DNA from: Scatosoma sp045537295
GTDB taxonomy: Bacteria; Bacillota; Clostridia; Christensenellales; Borkfalkiaceae
Length of the DNA stretch: 64,000 nucleotides
Assembly: GCA_045537295.1 (NCBI GenBank)
Contig: JAZSPG010000042.1
Span: forward strand, 1 to 64,000
Reading direction: 5' to 3'
Below, piece by piece: positions 15,167 to 22,229 of this stretch; position 1 is the stretch's first letter; the number at the start of each line of letters is the position of its first letter. The notes under the pieces are model-generated. The model made no database searches. It worked only from the letters and a program-made list of their open reading frames with translations, and had not been told where the DNA came from. A program made the translations under genes and the position numbers.

Positions 15167-16861
15167 ATGGCGAAACGTCGCAAAGCGGAGGTGCAGTACA
15201 AAGAAACGGAAGTTTTTGAACTGTTTCCCGCGCTGGAGTACACGAAACAACAAAAACAACGGCTGATTCTCTTTCACGCGTATGCGCGGAACATTCGGCG
15301 CATTATCAACTACGCGGCGCACTTCGATAAACGGAATCAAATTTGCATGGTTTACATTGTCGGAGAGGTCGCGCCGGAGAAGATTCAAAAGCTCCTGGCG
15401 GACGCGGATTGCTCCGACCGCGTTTGCGTTCTGACTTCCGCGTTTCCGGCGAAAGATATGGATTTCTGGCGCGATTTCGACGAAATGCGGAAGCGGCTGA
15501 TAAAATCGGGAAACTGGGACGATGAGCGGCAAAACGTCACGGCGGAATGGTTGCACATCCGAGACATTGAACTCTGGTGGAAGGAGCAGTTAGACGCGGC
15601 GGAGCCTGATATTGACGGGCAGATGGGGTTCGGGGATTTCGGCTTTTCCGAGGCGGCGATTCCGGATTGCTGGCGGACAATCAATACCAAAAACGTGACG
15701 GAGCACAAGGAAACGTTGGACGCGATAGCGCGGTATCACGCGCTTGCGAAAAAGGCGCCGTCGTACTTCCGGCGGTGGACGCTCCACCGTCGCGGGCAAA
15801 AGCCGCGCCCGTTCCGTCACGCGGATACGGACAAGTTGATAGCGAAAATTTACCCATACGGCGCGGAGGCGCGGGGCGTGACCGATTACGCGGCGCTGTC
15901 GCCCGCGTCGATAGACCCCGCTGTAAAGCTGATGACAGAGGGCGCGGGGAATTGGCGGTTAGGCTTTGACCGCGCATTTGCCGCCGATTTCGCGCCGATA
16001 CGGGAGATACGGGATTTCGTCGCGGACGCGCTCGCCGCGAAAGGATACGTGACGTTCTCCGAGTTGGCGGATTACGTCAAGGGTCCGCCGTGGGGGTTGG
16101 CTTACAACGGCTACAGCGCCGCGATTCTGTGCGCCGCGCTGGTTGATATTCCGGATTTGCTGTATTTCGACAGTTTGACGGACAGTCCGCTACAAGAGGC
16201 GTTCGGCTACTTTTGCAAACGGATACTCCCGCCCAAAGGAACCGCCTATGTAGACCGTACCGCATTTGACAAAAGTTGTCTTTACAAAGAGTATTCCTGT
16301 CACGCGGTTGTTCGCGCCGCGCTGACGGACCTGTACGGGCTTTCAGCGGAGCGGACGCATGAGCGGTACGTCATTGTATATAGCCGCGCCGCAATGGAAA
16401 GCCTGTTTCGGTTGCCGATGTCCATGACGGACGATTTGCTTTTTCGCCTGACGGGTCCCGACCTTGTTTGGCATGACCGCGCACAGATGGAGCGTCTCGC
16501 GGCGGAAGTGACGGCGCGGCGGGACGAATTGCCCCGCGTCCTTGCGGCGCATATCGCAAGAGATAAGCGGATACCGTACAGAGGATGGATACCCAGCGCG
16601 GCGTGTTGGCTATGGAAGCGCGAGACCATGCTTGACGCCCCGCATTGCATGATGACGCCGGAAGAGCAAGCGCGGCTTGAAATGTACCAACAGCAACATT
16701 ATGAAGCCGAACGGCGCAAACAACATGACGTTGACAGGGCGATATGGGCGGAAGCGGATAAAGAATCCCTCGCGGCGACGTTCGCCTACCGCGACTATTT
16801 GCAAGACCGTGAGGAGCCGTGCAAAAGGAGGTTGCTCGCGTTATGCGGAAGCGGGTCATAA
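15167..16861 (+). CDS. Large protein of unknown function
   Basis: 564 aa (GATAGGAGG before the ATG). I do not recognise it. The N-terminal 100 residues are basic-to-mixed. A segment near 290-350 (FVADALAAKGYVTFSELADYVKGPPWGLAYNGYSAAILCAAL) looks like a winged-helix module with a PPWGL turn, a pattern also seen in accessory domains of large ATPase defence proteins. The C-terminus is a charged helix (HYEAERRKQHDVDRAIW). No Walker motif, nuclease triad or membrane segment is visible. If attP is at 15096-15141, this gene lies at a prophage end, the usual place for cargo such as defence or lysogenic-conversion genes. Confidence 0.6.
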   Translation: MAKRRKAEVQYKETEVFELFPALEYTKQQKQRLILFHAYARNIRRIINYAAHFDKRNQICMVYIVGEVAPEKIQKLLADADCSDRVCVLTSAFPAKDMDFWRDFDEMRKRLIKSGNWDDERQNVTAEWLHIRDIELWWKEQLDAAEPDIDGQMGFGDFGFSEAAIPDCWRTINTKNVTEHKETLDAIARYHALAKKAPSYFRRWTLHRRGQKPRPFRHADTDKLIAKIYPYGAEARGVTDYAALSPASIDPAVKLMTEGAGNWRLGFDRAFAADFAPIREIRDFVADALAAKGYVTFSELADYVKGPPWGLAYNGYSAAILCAALVDIPDLLYFDSLTDSPLQEAFGYFCKRILPPKGTAYVDRTAFDKSCLYKEYSCHAVVRAALTDLYGLSAERTHERYVIVYSRAAMESLFRLPMSMTDDLLFRLTGPDLVWHDRAQMERLAAEVTARRDELPRVLAAHIARDKRIPYRGWIPSAACWLWKRETMLDAPHCMMTPEEQARLEMYQQQHYEAERRKQHDVDRAIWAEADKESLAATFAYRDYLQDREEPCKRRLLALCGSGS

Positions 16862-17049
16862 AGTGCGCGTGGTGCGACGCGGAAATCACGTCAAAGGACA
16901 CTATCGGAATCAACCGCAAGCTGACGCGGGAGGATACCCACGTTTTCTATTGCTTGCCGTGTTTCGCGGATTACTGCGGGTGCACGGAGGAGGATTTGCG
17001 AGAGAAGATAGAGCAGTTCAAATCGGAGGGTTGCAAACTCTTCCAGTGA
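16843..17049 (+). CDS. Small zinc-binding protein
   Basis: 68 aa from ATG 16843 (AAAGGAGG 10 nt upstream, within the preceding gene, overlapping it by 19 bp). CAWCD near residue 8 and CLPCFADYCGC near 38 give a likely zinc site; an amphipathic C-terminal helix follows (EEDLREKIEQFKSEG). Coupled to the 564-aa protein and possibly its partner. Confidence 0.6.
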   Translation: MRKRVIKCAWCDAEITSKDTIGINRKLTREDTHVFYCLPCFADYCGCTEEDLREKIEQFKSEGCKLFQ

Positions 17050-17064
17050 GCGCGAAATTTGGCA

Positions 17065-17203
17065 TTGACAAATCCCGCGAAACGTGGTATTCTGACAATG
17101 CCAAACGTTGTTCGGGCATACTGTTCCCTTCTTATCTCCTTTTTCTCCTTCCGGCTATGCGGCGCGTCGGGTCGTTGCCCCCGAACGCGCCGCGCATTTT
17201 TTA
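17065..17203 (+). ncRNA. Promoter C and a terminated short transcript (small RNA candidate)
   Basis: TTGACA (17065-17070), 17 bp, TATTCT (17088-17093), then about 105 nt ending in an intrinsic terminator: GCGGCGCGTCGGG (17159-17171) against CCCGAACGCGCCGC (17180-17193, one bulge), then six Ts at 17197-17202. No rightward gene follows; the next gene is on the minus strand. A 5' hairpin ATGCC/GGCAT (17098-17119) carries GTTCGGGC (17110-17117), an octamer also present in leader G. GTTCGGG also complements CCCGAAC of its own terminator. Read-through would be antisense to the gene at 17247-17654 and would meet the terminator at 17673. Confidence 0.6.
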
Positions 17204-17235
17204 TCGCGCCCCTGACGCAAGGTCGGGGGCGCGAT
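17203..17235. repeat. Strong 14-bp hairpin next to terminator C
   Basis: ATCGCGCCCCTGAC (17203-17216) pairs with GTCGGGGGCGCGAT (17222-17235, one G-U). It lies between RNA C and the 3' end of the minus-strand gene. Neither side has a T run after it, so it may block RNA decay rather than terminate. Confidence 0.6.
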
Positions 17236-17246
17236 TATGCGGGCTG

Positions 17247-17654
17247 TTAGAACGAAGGGAGCCAGTAATTCCCATGATTGGGCGGCGGCGGAATGACCAC
17301 AATCGGCGGCGTGACGGGCGCGGGCGCGGGCGCGTCTTGCGTCCGCTCGAAGTCCGCGCACTTCAAGCCTTTGGAGCATCCGGCGATATGGCGTCCGTCC
17401 GCGCCGGAAATCCAGACGGCGCGTTTGCACTGGGCGCAAGCGGGCGATTCGCACGGCAAGAGGCCGACTTCCTCCGCGAACGCGGAGCGGCGGCTTTTGG
17501 ACTTTTCCGCTTCCAGTTCGTTCGCCGTAGCTTTCAGTTTGCGCGAAAGCTCGGCGTTCTCGTCGAGTTGCTCCAGATAGTCTTTTTGAAGACGGTCGGT
17601 TAATTCCCGCAGTTCGCGGATTTGACAGTCTTTTTTGGTCTCAAAGTGAAACAT
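17247..17654 (-). CDS. Coiled-coil protein with a Cys cluster
   Basis: 135 aa from ATG 17654 (AAAGGAG upstream on the minus strand). Residues 10-65 form a coiled coil (IRELRELTDRLQKDYLEQLD, then ENAELSRKLKATANELEAEK). A cysteine-rich segment follows (CESPACAQCKRAVW ... GCSKGLKC), probably binding zinc. A Pro/Val-rich tail (PPIVVIPPPPN) ends the protein. Second gene of the leftward operon whose first gene is 17704-18513. Function unknown. Confidence 0.6.
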   Translation of the reverse strand: MFHFETKKDCQIRELRELTDRLQKDYLEQLDENAELSRKLKATANELEAEKSKSRRSAFAEEVGLLPCESPACAQCKRAVWISGADGRHIAGCSKGLKCADFERTQDAPAPAPVTPPIVVIPPPPNHGNYWLPSF

Positions 17655-17672
17655 AGGTCTCCTTTCCCGACG

Positions 17673-17700
17673 CCCCCCGATGATTCGGGGGGCTTTTTTG
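17673..17700 (+). terminator. Rightward intrinsic terminator between two leftward genes
   Basis: CCCCCCGA (17673-17680) and TCGGGGGG (17685-17692) followed by a T run on the plus strand. On the minus strand no T run follows, so it would stop antisense transcripts (for example read-through from promoter C), not the leftward operon. Confidence 0.75.
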
Positions 17701-17703
17701 TTT

Positions 17704-18513
17704 TCAGAGCTTTTCGATTTCGCCCGTATCCTTATAAACCCAATACTGCGCGAGGCGTTCTCCGGCGGGAAGGATTTTCGCGTCGTGCTCTTCCCCGTCG
17801 ACATGGCTGTACACGTCCACTTCCAGTATTCCCGTATAGTAGCTGATGACGGACGTGGTGTTGTTCGTATAGTTGATGACGAAATGCACTTCATCGTCAC
17901 GCTCAAAGTATTCGTTGTAATAGGAGACGGCGTATTCTTGCATTTGGACGGGTTCGGACGTTCGCGCAAGCCGCCAGCGTCCGGTCGTATCGTTGCGGAC
18001 GCTCCCCGCAAAGATGATGCGGGCGTCCGCAATATCTTTCCCGACAAGCGGCGTTTCCTCGACGGGCGCGGCCTCCGGCTCCGGTTCGCCGACAGGCTCC
18101 GGCTCTGGGTCCGCGACCGCTTCCGACGGCGTTTCCGCGTCGGCGCCTTCCCCCTCTGACGCGTTCTCCGCGTCGGCGGTTTCCGGCGGCGTTTCCGCGC
18201 CTTCGCCGCCGTCCGGAACGCTTCCGGCGCCGTTGGCGGATTCCTCCGCGTGCACTGTCGTTTCCGGCGCGGCGTCCTCTTTGGGGACCAACGCGCCCCC
18301 GACCGCAAGCAAAATCACGACCAAAACGACTTTTGCCGCGCCTTTTAGACGCCAACGGCGGAGGAAGTCCTGCAACGCGTGAATCGGGACCGTAATCAGC
18401 GCCGCTAAGATGTACAGCGCGGACGCGGCGGAGCCGGAAATGAGCCAACCCAGTCCCGCCGCCAAGAACGCAACCGCCAATGCCCATAGAACGATTTTCT
18501 TGAATTTTTCCAT
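17704..18513 (-). CDS. Membrane-anchored surface protein, accessory
   Basis: 269 aa from ATG 18513 (AAAAGGAGG upstream). Two or three membrane helices occupy residues 5-80 (IVLWALAVAFLAAGLGW, AALYILAALITV-like stretch, VVLVVILLAVGGALV). A long Ala/Glu/Pro low-complexity stalk (about 82-155) and a C-terminal beta-type domain (RIIFAGSVRNDTTGRWRLAR ... VHFVINYTNNTTSVISYYTG) follow, expected outside the membrane. It is transcribed leftward from its own attenuated promoter. Lysogenic conversion or superinfection exclusion is a guess from topology and position. Confidence 0.6.
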   Translation of the reverse strand: MEKFKKIVLWALAVAFLAAGLGWLISGSAASALYILAALITVPIHALQDFLRRWRLKGAAKVVLVVILLAVGGALVPKEDAAPETTVHAEESANGAGSVPDGGEGAETPPETADAENASEGEGADAETPSEAVADPEPEPVGEPEPEAAPVEETPLVGKDIADARIIFAGSVRNDTTGRWRLARTSEPVQMQEYAVSYYNEYFERDDEVHFVINYTNNTTSVISYYTGILEVDVYSHVDGEEHDAKILPAGERLAQYWVYKDTGEIEKL

Positions 18514-18530
18514 ACGCAATCCTCCTTTTC

Positions 18531-18672
18531 CAAAAAAACAAACGTCCGCAAGGGGTTCGGGCCACCCTGCGGACGATAAACTAAACGCGTCTCCGCGCAT
18601 AGTAACGATATGGAAGAACAGAGGCCCGAACTCTGCGGAAAGCATTATGCCACAATCCGCCGCATATGTCAA
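18531..18672 (-). ncRNA. Promoter G and leader G: minus-strand kissing-loop attenuator
   Basis: Reading leftward: TTGACA (18672-18667), 17 bp, CATAAT (18649-18644). A 5'-terminal hairpin CAGAG/CTCTG (18635-18631 with 18623-18619) has loop TTCGGGC. About 45 nt on, a terminator with stem GTCCGCaGGG-type (18544-18554 with 18565-18574, one bulge) has a loop containing GCCCGAA, the exact 7-nt complement of the first loop, followed by a T-rich run (18543-18532). The gene starts at 18513. It has the same plan as leaders A, B and D. Confidence 0.75.
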
Positions 18673-18693
18673 GAGGCGCCGCCGAAAAATGGA

Positions 18694-18731
18694 AACCGTC
18701 CGCCCCCGAACGGGGACGGGCGGTTTTTTTT
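18694..18731. terminator. Terminator near the repressor gene's 3' side
   Basis: A long GC hairpin (AACCG outer arm at 18694-18698, CGGTT at 18721-18725, two imperfect pairs inside) is followed by eight Ts on the plus strand. On the minus strand it is followed by TTTCCATTTTT, so it can also end the leftward repressor transcript. Confidence 0.7.
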
Positions 18732-18792
18732 GCGCCAATCGGATATTCCGGCGATTCGATTGGCGCGGCGGACCGCTTACGCCGTCAGAATC

Positions 18793-19326
18793 TTAGGCGC
18801 AATCCGCGCCGGATTCTCTCGGGGAGCCAGTAGATGTTGCGTCGGTCCCCTTTTTCCGGTCGGCTTCCTCGGCGTCGGCTTGCCGCTTGTATTCGGCGTC
18901 CATTTCCGCCCGCGTCCAATCGTGGACGTTGCGCGGCGCGGGGGCGGGTTCGGACAGGTTGCGCATATCCCGCAACAAGTCCCGCGTGATTGTCTCCAAC
19001 GCTTGCCAGTGTTCCGGCGGCATACGGACAAGCCACGCAACCAAGGCCTTGCGGAAATCGTCGCTTCCGGCGGTAATCAGCTTGTCCAGTTCCTCCGCCA
19101 GCGCGATGTCGCGGGGCTTTTCCTCTTTCATGGGGCCTGTCCCGTCGCGTAGCCATTCCTCCCGGATTCCAAATTCCCGGCAAATGGACTTTATCAGCCG
19201 TTCGGACGGAACGCGCTTTCCGTTCTCAATCATCCATACATAGTTCATGGAAACATTGAGACGCTCGCCGAAAGTCTCTTGCGAAAGACCAGCGTCACGG
19301 CGAATTTCTTCAATTCTTCGATTCAT
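18793..19326 (-). CDS. XRE-family (CI-like) repressor
   Basis: 177 aa from ATG 19326 (GGAAAGGAGG upstream). A classical HTH_3 domain fills residues 3-60: IEEIRRDAGLSQETFGERLNVSMNYVWMIENG with R-x-PSERLIKSIC. The C-terminal part is charged and helical and shows no LexA-like Ser/Lys peptidase motif, so inactivation is more likely through the antirepressor at 23127 than by RecA-driven self-cleavage. It is divergent from the early genes at 19531 onward, with TGTTAG/CTAACA half-sites between. This is the likely lysogeny switch. Confidence 0.85.
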   Translation of the reverse strand: MNRRIEEIRRDAGLSQETFGERLNVSMNYVWMIENGKRVPSERLIKSICREFGIREEWLRDGTGPMKEEKPRDIALAEELDKLITAGSDDFRKALVAWLVRMPPEHWQALETITRDLLRDMRNLSEPAPAPRNVHDWTRAEMDAEYKRQADAEEADRKKGTDATSTGSPRESGADCA

Positions 19327-19352
19327 TCTTTCACCTCCTTTCCTTTGGGAGC

Positions 19353-19448
19353 ATTATAGCAAAAAATTTTGACAATGTTAGAATTTAATAAACATTTGAT
19401 ATTGACATTATGACTTTGTAAGATTATACTATCTAACAGAATCTAACA
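19353..19448. promoter_or_regulatory. Divergent lysogeny control region
   Basis: The rightward promoter is TTGACA (19402-19407), 17 bp, TATACT (19425-19430). The leftward promoter has an extended -10 (TGCTATAAT on the minus strand, 19361-19353). Half-sites TGTTAG at 19376-19381 and CTAACA at 19433-19438 and 19443-19448 flank both start sites. The region is AT-rich. Inference: operator sites of the XRE repressor. Confidence 0.8.
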
Positions 19449-19530
19449 AAGAGCAACGAATAAGCCCCGCAGACAACGGGGAGAAGAAAGAACCCCAGCG
19501 GAGCCGGGGCGCGGAAAGGGGGCGGTTATC

Positions 19531-19620
19531 TTGCGCGACAGCGGCTTTTGGATTGTCACGGCTGTCGGGTTCTTGCTGGGCGTGGCGACGGTGGTTATCC
19601 TCCGATTAACCATTTTGTGA
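19531..19620 (+). CDS. Single-pass membrane micropeptide
   Basis: 29 aa from TTG 19531 (GGAAAGGGGG upstream). Nearly all of it is one hydrophobic helix (FWIVTAVGFLLGVATVVILRL). First reading frame on the rightward early transcript. Its last 26 bp overlap the end of the convergent gene 19595-19942, which also ends in a membrane helix. Confidence 0.5.
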   Translation: MRDSGFWIVTAVGFLLGVATVVILRLTIL

Positions 19621-19942
19621 TGACGTTCGCCATGACTGCGGACAGGACGCCCAAGAGATAACCGACAACGCCGCCTGTGATTCTCTCTTGCAGGCAGTGT
19701 CTGCGGTACGCGAGATAATCCCGCCCCTCATCCTCGGCGGAAACGGCGTAGTTGAAAAGTTTGCGTTTCGCCTCCGGCACGGCGGCGCGGTTCGTGATAA
19801 CGTCAACGCGAACCAGTTTGTAATGTTCCAGACGCCGGAAAATCGGCTCGTTTTCAGGTTCCAGCAGAAAAGGGCCGTCTTTCGCAACGCTTTTCAGCGC
19901 GTTCCGTTCCTTGCGGGTGAGGAAAATTTCGGAAAAGTCCAT
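19595..19942 (-). CDS. Hypothetical protein with C-terminal membrane anchor
   Basis: 115 aa from ATG 19942 (GAAAGGAGGA upstream). Soluble N-terminal part (FLTRKERNALKSVAKDGPFLL ... LEHYKLVRVDVI), resembling small winged-helix-like phage proteins, then a C-terminal hydrophobic helix (GGVVGYLLGVLSAVMANVIT). It lies antisense inside the rightward early region. Function unknown; possibly superinfection-related. Confidence 0.55.
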   Translation of the reverse strand: MDFSEIFLTRKERNALKSVAKDGPFLLEPENEPIFRRLEHYKLVRVDVITNRAAVPEAKRKLFNYAVSAEDEGRDYLAYRRHCLQERITGGVVGYLLGVLSAVMANVITKWLIGG

Positions 19943-20012
19943 GCTGTCCTCCTTTCGCCGCCAGTATAGCACGGCGGCGGGATGGGGGCAACAAGAAAGG
20001 AGGCGAAAAGCC

Positions 20013-20180
20013 ATGTCCGAACAGGAAAAGAGCTTTGCGGAGCGGATGAACGAGCTGATGAGCGGTCTAAGCGACAGAGGGCGCGAGCGGTTGCTTGACA
20101 TTGCGAAAGGCTATGAGATGTGCCTCCGCGACAATCAGCTTGACCGCCCGAATGACGCCGCGCCGCGTCCGACAGCGTAA
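20013..20180 (+). CDS. Small helical early protein
   Basis: 55 aa from ATG 20013 (GAAAGGAGG upstream). Helical, charged (EQEKSFAERMNELMSGLSD). The segment LSDRGRERLLDIAKGYEMC resembles the C-terminal helix found in small phage regulators. No clear family. Confidence 0.5.
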   Translation: MSEQEKSFAERMNELMSGLSDRGRERLLDIAKGYEMCLRDNQLDRPNDAAPRPTA

Positions 20181-20234
20181 GAAACGGCGGTCCCGCCGGA
20201 ACGGGGCCGCGTGGGAGATAAGGAGGAATGGGCA

Positions 20235-20429
20235 ATGGATTTAGAAGAGCGGTTTGAACGAGCGATGATGGATGGGCGCCGCCACGACGCGTTCATGGCA
20301 ATGCTCCGTTATCGGGTGGAGCTTGTAGCGCAAGACTGCGCCCCCGAAACCGTCCGGCGGAAGCTGGAAAACATCGTGAGCCGCGTTATGCGCGGTGTTG
20401 AAAAAAAGGAGGAACACGGCAATGAATGA
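20235..20429 (+). CDS. Small helical early protein
   Basis: 64 aa from ATG 20235, chosen over the upstream GTG because AAGGAGG lies 8 nt before it. Helical throughout (MDLEERFERAMMDGRRHDAF). It overlaps the next gene by 8 bp, so the genes are coupled. Function unknown. Confidence 0.5.
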   Translation: MDLEERFERAMMDGRRHDAFMAMLRYRVELVAQDCAPETVRRKLENIVSRVMRGVEKKEEHGNE

Positions 20430-20739
20430 AAACAAAACCACGGAAGAACTCAACGCGGAAATCGCGGAATCTAAACGCAGAATTGCGGTAATGTGCGAAC
20501 AGGTCAAAGCGCAACAGGATAAAACCAATCAGGTTGCGCGGCAGTTCTTGGAAATCGCAAAGGAAAAAGGCCTGTCGATTGCCGACATGGAGCAGGTTCT
20601 CACGACGGTCAAAGCCTTTTTGCGCGTACACGCCCGTTGCGTCTTTGACGAGGAAGTATTCGACGCTTGGTCGTCGCCGGGGGATATGTTCTCGATGGGC
20701 ATGGCGTCCTTTGAGAAGGGCCTGCAACTTCTGGACTGA
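20422..20739 (+). CDS. Hypothetical early protein
   Basis: 105 aa from ATG 20422 (AAAAGGAGGA upstream). The first 65 residues are a charged coiled coil (TTEELNAEIAESKRRIAVMC, then QVKAQQDKTNQVARQFL), followed by a short globular end. Function unknown. Confidence 0.5.
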   Translation: MNENKTTEELNAEIAESKRRIAVMCEQVKAQQDKTNQVARQFLEIAKEKGLSIADMEQVLTTVKAFLRVHARCVFDEEVFDAWSSPGDMFSMGMASFEKGLQLLD

Positions 20740-20770
20740 CGCCGCGTCGGGCGAAACGCGGCGGACGAAC

Positions 20771-20832
20771 GCCCCGCCGACGCGGGGCCGCGTGAAGATA
20801 TGGATGAGACGGAAGCCCCGCCGACGCGGGGC
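20771..20832 (+). repeat. Two identical 18-nt hairpins before the repeat-protein gene
   Basis: GCCCCGCCGACGCGGGGC occurs at 20771-20788 and again at 20815-20832. Each is a 7-bp stem with a CGAC loop. The second is 8 nt upstream of TAAGGAGG of the next gene. No T tract. Confidence 0.7.
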
Positions 20833-20855
20833 GCAAGAGATAAGGAGGAACGGCA

Positions 20856-21713
20856 ATGGACAACCAGAGCGGACAGCCCATGACGCCCAAAGCGTACAAG
20901 GGGTTTGACAAGGACTTGAAGTGTCGCGGTTTCCAATACGAAATCGGCGGCGAGTACAAGACGGACGAGGCGGAATGTTGCAGTAAGGGCTTTCACGCCT
21001 GCGAGGCGCCGCTTGACGTGCTGGCGTACTATCCGCCCGCAAATTCCCGATACTGCGAAGTGGAGCAGTCGGGAACTTTTAGCCGTCAAAGCGGCGACAG
21101 CGATACCAAAGTAGCGTCAACGGAAATCAAGATTGGCGCGGAAATCGGCATTTGGGGTTTGGCAAAGGCTCATATTGAGTGGGTCAGAAACCAAACAACG
21201 GAAGAGCATACGGGCGGAGACGGTGGCGCGGCGACGGCGGGATACGGTGGCGCGGCGACGGCGGGAGACCGTGGCGCGGCGACGGCGGGAAACCGTGGCG
21301 CGGCGACGGCGGGAAACCGTGGCGCGGCGACGGCGGGATACGGTGGCGCGGCGACGGCGGGAAACGGTGGCGCGGCGACGGCGGGAAACCGTGGCGCGGC
21401 GACGGCGGGAGACCGTGGCGCGGCGACGGCGGGAGACCGTGGCGCGGCGACGGCGGGATACGGTGGCGCGGCAAACTCTCGCGGAAAATCGTCTGTCGGC
21501 GAAAATGGTTGCGCGTCGGCACGAGGCAATAACATCAAGGTAAAAGGCGGCATAGGCGCAATTCTTGTATTAGCGGAGGAGCGCGAAGATTCTTACGACA
21601 TCCGCCACTGGAAAGCGTTCATCGTGGACGACGAAACATACAAGCCCGATGTGTGGTACAAACTCTCTGAGGACGGCGAGATAATCGAGGCGTCCGACGA
21701 AGAGAGCGACTGA
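20856..21713 (+). CDS. DUF7666-like protein with tandem 8-residue repeats
   Basis: 285 aa (TAAGGAGGA before ATG). Residues 9-75 (KAYKGFDKDLKCRGFQYEIG, then CCSKGFHACEAPLDVLAYY) match a domain common in gut phages. Residues about 123-206 are ten full units of (G/R)GAATAG(Y/D/N), a repeat pattern expected to form a beta-solenoid. A C-terminal beta segment (IGAILVLAEEREDSYDIRHW) follows. The solenoid may bind or shield something; function is not known. Repeat number is likely to vary between strains. Confidence 0.75.
   Translation: MDNQSGQPMTPKAYKGFDKDLKCRGFQYEIGGEYKTDEAECCSKGFHACEAPLDVLAYYPPANSRYCEVEQSGTFSRQSGDSDTKVASTEIKIGAEIGIWGLAKAHIEWVRNQTTEEHTGGDGGAATAGYGGAATAGDRGAATAGNRGAATAGNRGAATAGYGGAATAGNGGAATAGNRGAATAGDRGAATAGDRGAATAGYGGAANSRGKSSVGENGCASARGNNIKVKGGIGAILVLAEEREDSYDIRHWKAFIVDDETYKPDVWYKLSEDGEIIEASDEESD
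21222..21473 (+). repeat. Tandem 24-bp coding repeats (ten units plus a partial one)
   Basis: Each unit reads (G/C)GT GGC GCG GCG ACG GCG GGA (T/G/A)AC. Units differ only at two bases: the first base of the first codon (Gly or Arg) and the first base of the last codon (Tyr, Asp or Asn). All other bases are identical across units. Confidence 0.95.
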
Positions 21714-21730
21714 AAGGAGCAAATGCAATA

Positions 21731-21973
21731 ATGGAATTTCCCAAGCCGCCGACCGTGCGGGCGCAGGAAATCATACTTGCGCAGATGGAGCGGCTGGACA
21801 AAATCGCGGCGGACATGGTAAAGCCCGATGAGGAAGGGGAAATGACCCGACCGGAGCTTTACGATATGGAATCGCTTGCAAAAGCGATGGCGGAGCTGAA
21901 CCGCGAACTCTACCGGACTTTTCCGCCGCTGACCCTTGCGCAACCGCTCTACTATCCGCAGAGCGCGGACTAA
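21731..21973 (+). CDS. Hypothetical early protein
   Basis: 80 aa (GAAAGGAGC upstream). Helical with a central acidic part (EIILAQMERLDKIAADMVK, then RPELYDMESLAKAMAEL). Lies between the repeat protein and the Tad2-like gene in one transcript. Function unknown. Confidence 0.5.
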   Translation: MEFPKPPTVRAQEIILAQMERLDKIAADMVKPDEEGEMTRPELYDMESLAKAMAELNRELYRTFPPLTLAQPLYYPQSAD

Positions 21974-21987
21974 GAAAGGAGGAAGCT

Positions 21988-22197
21988 ATGACTTTATGCG
22001 AAGCCGCGAAAGCGGCGTATCAACAGGGGGGGCGGCGAATTTACCGCAAGGCGACGGGGATGGTGATTCTTCTCCGTAGCGGTGACAATCCGGATAAATC
22101 CGGATTCGGCGATTTCCCGACGCTTGAAGACGTGCTCGCCGATGATTGGCACGTTGTCAAAGCCGGAAGCGAGCGCGACAAGCGCACGTTGCTTTAA
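21988..22197 (+). CDS. Tad2/DUF2829-like small protein (possible Thoeris anti-defence)
   Basis: 69 aa (GAAAGGAGGA upstream). Start MTLCEAAKAAYQQGGRRIYRK matches the N-terminal strand-helix of DUF2829, and the end (FPTLEDVLADDWHVVKAG) matches its conserved (A/T)xxDxLAxDW motif. Thoeris anti-defence 2 proteins of this family bind cyclic ADP-ribose-type signals as tetramers. This copy is a little shorter than usual, and the classical WxG motif near residue 20 is replaced by KATGMV, so function is uncertain. Confidence 0.6.
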   Translation: MTLCEAAKAAYQQGGRRIYRKATGMVILLRSGDNPDKSGFGDFPTLEDVLADDWHVVKAGSERDKRTLL

Positions 22198-22229
22198 TTA
22201 AGAGCGCGACGGACTAAGGAGGAAAGACA

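Noticed and set aside
21222..21473. CRISPR-like array of 24-bp repeats
   Set aside because: Units are contiguous without spacers and are in frame within a protein; no cas genes are present.
20856..21713. Variable region of a diversity-generating retroelement
   Set aside because: No reverse transcriptase or template repeat is found, and changes are not limited to adenines.
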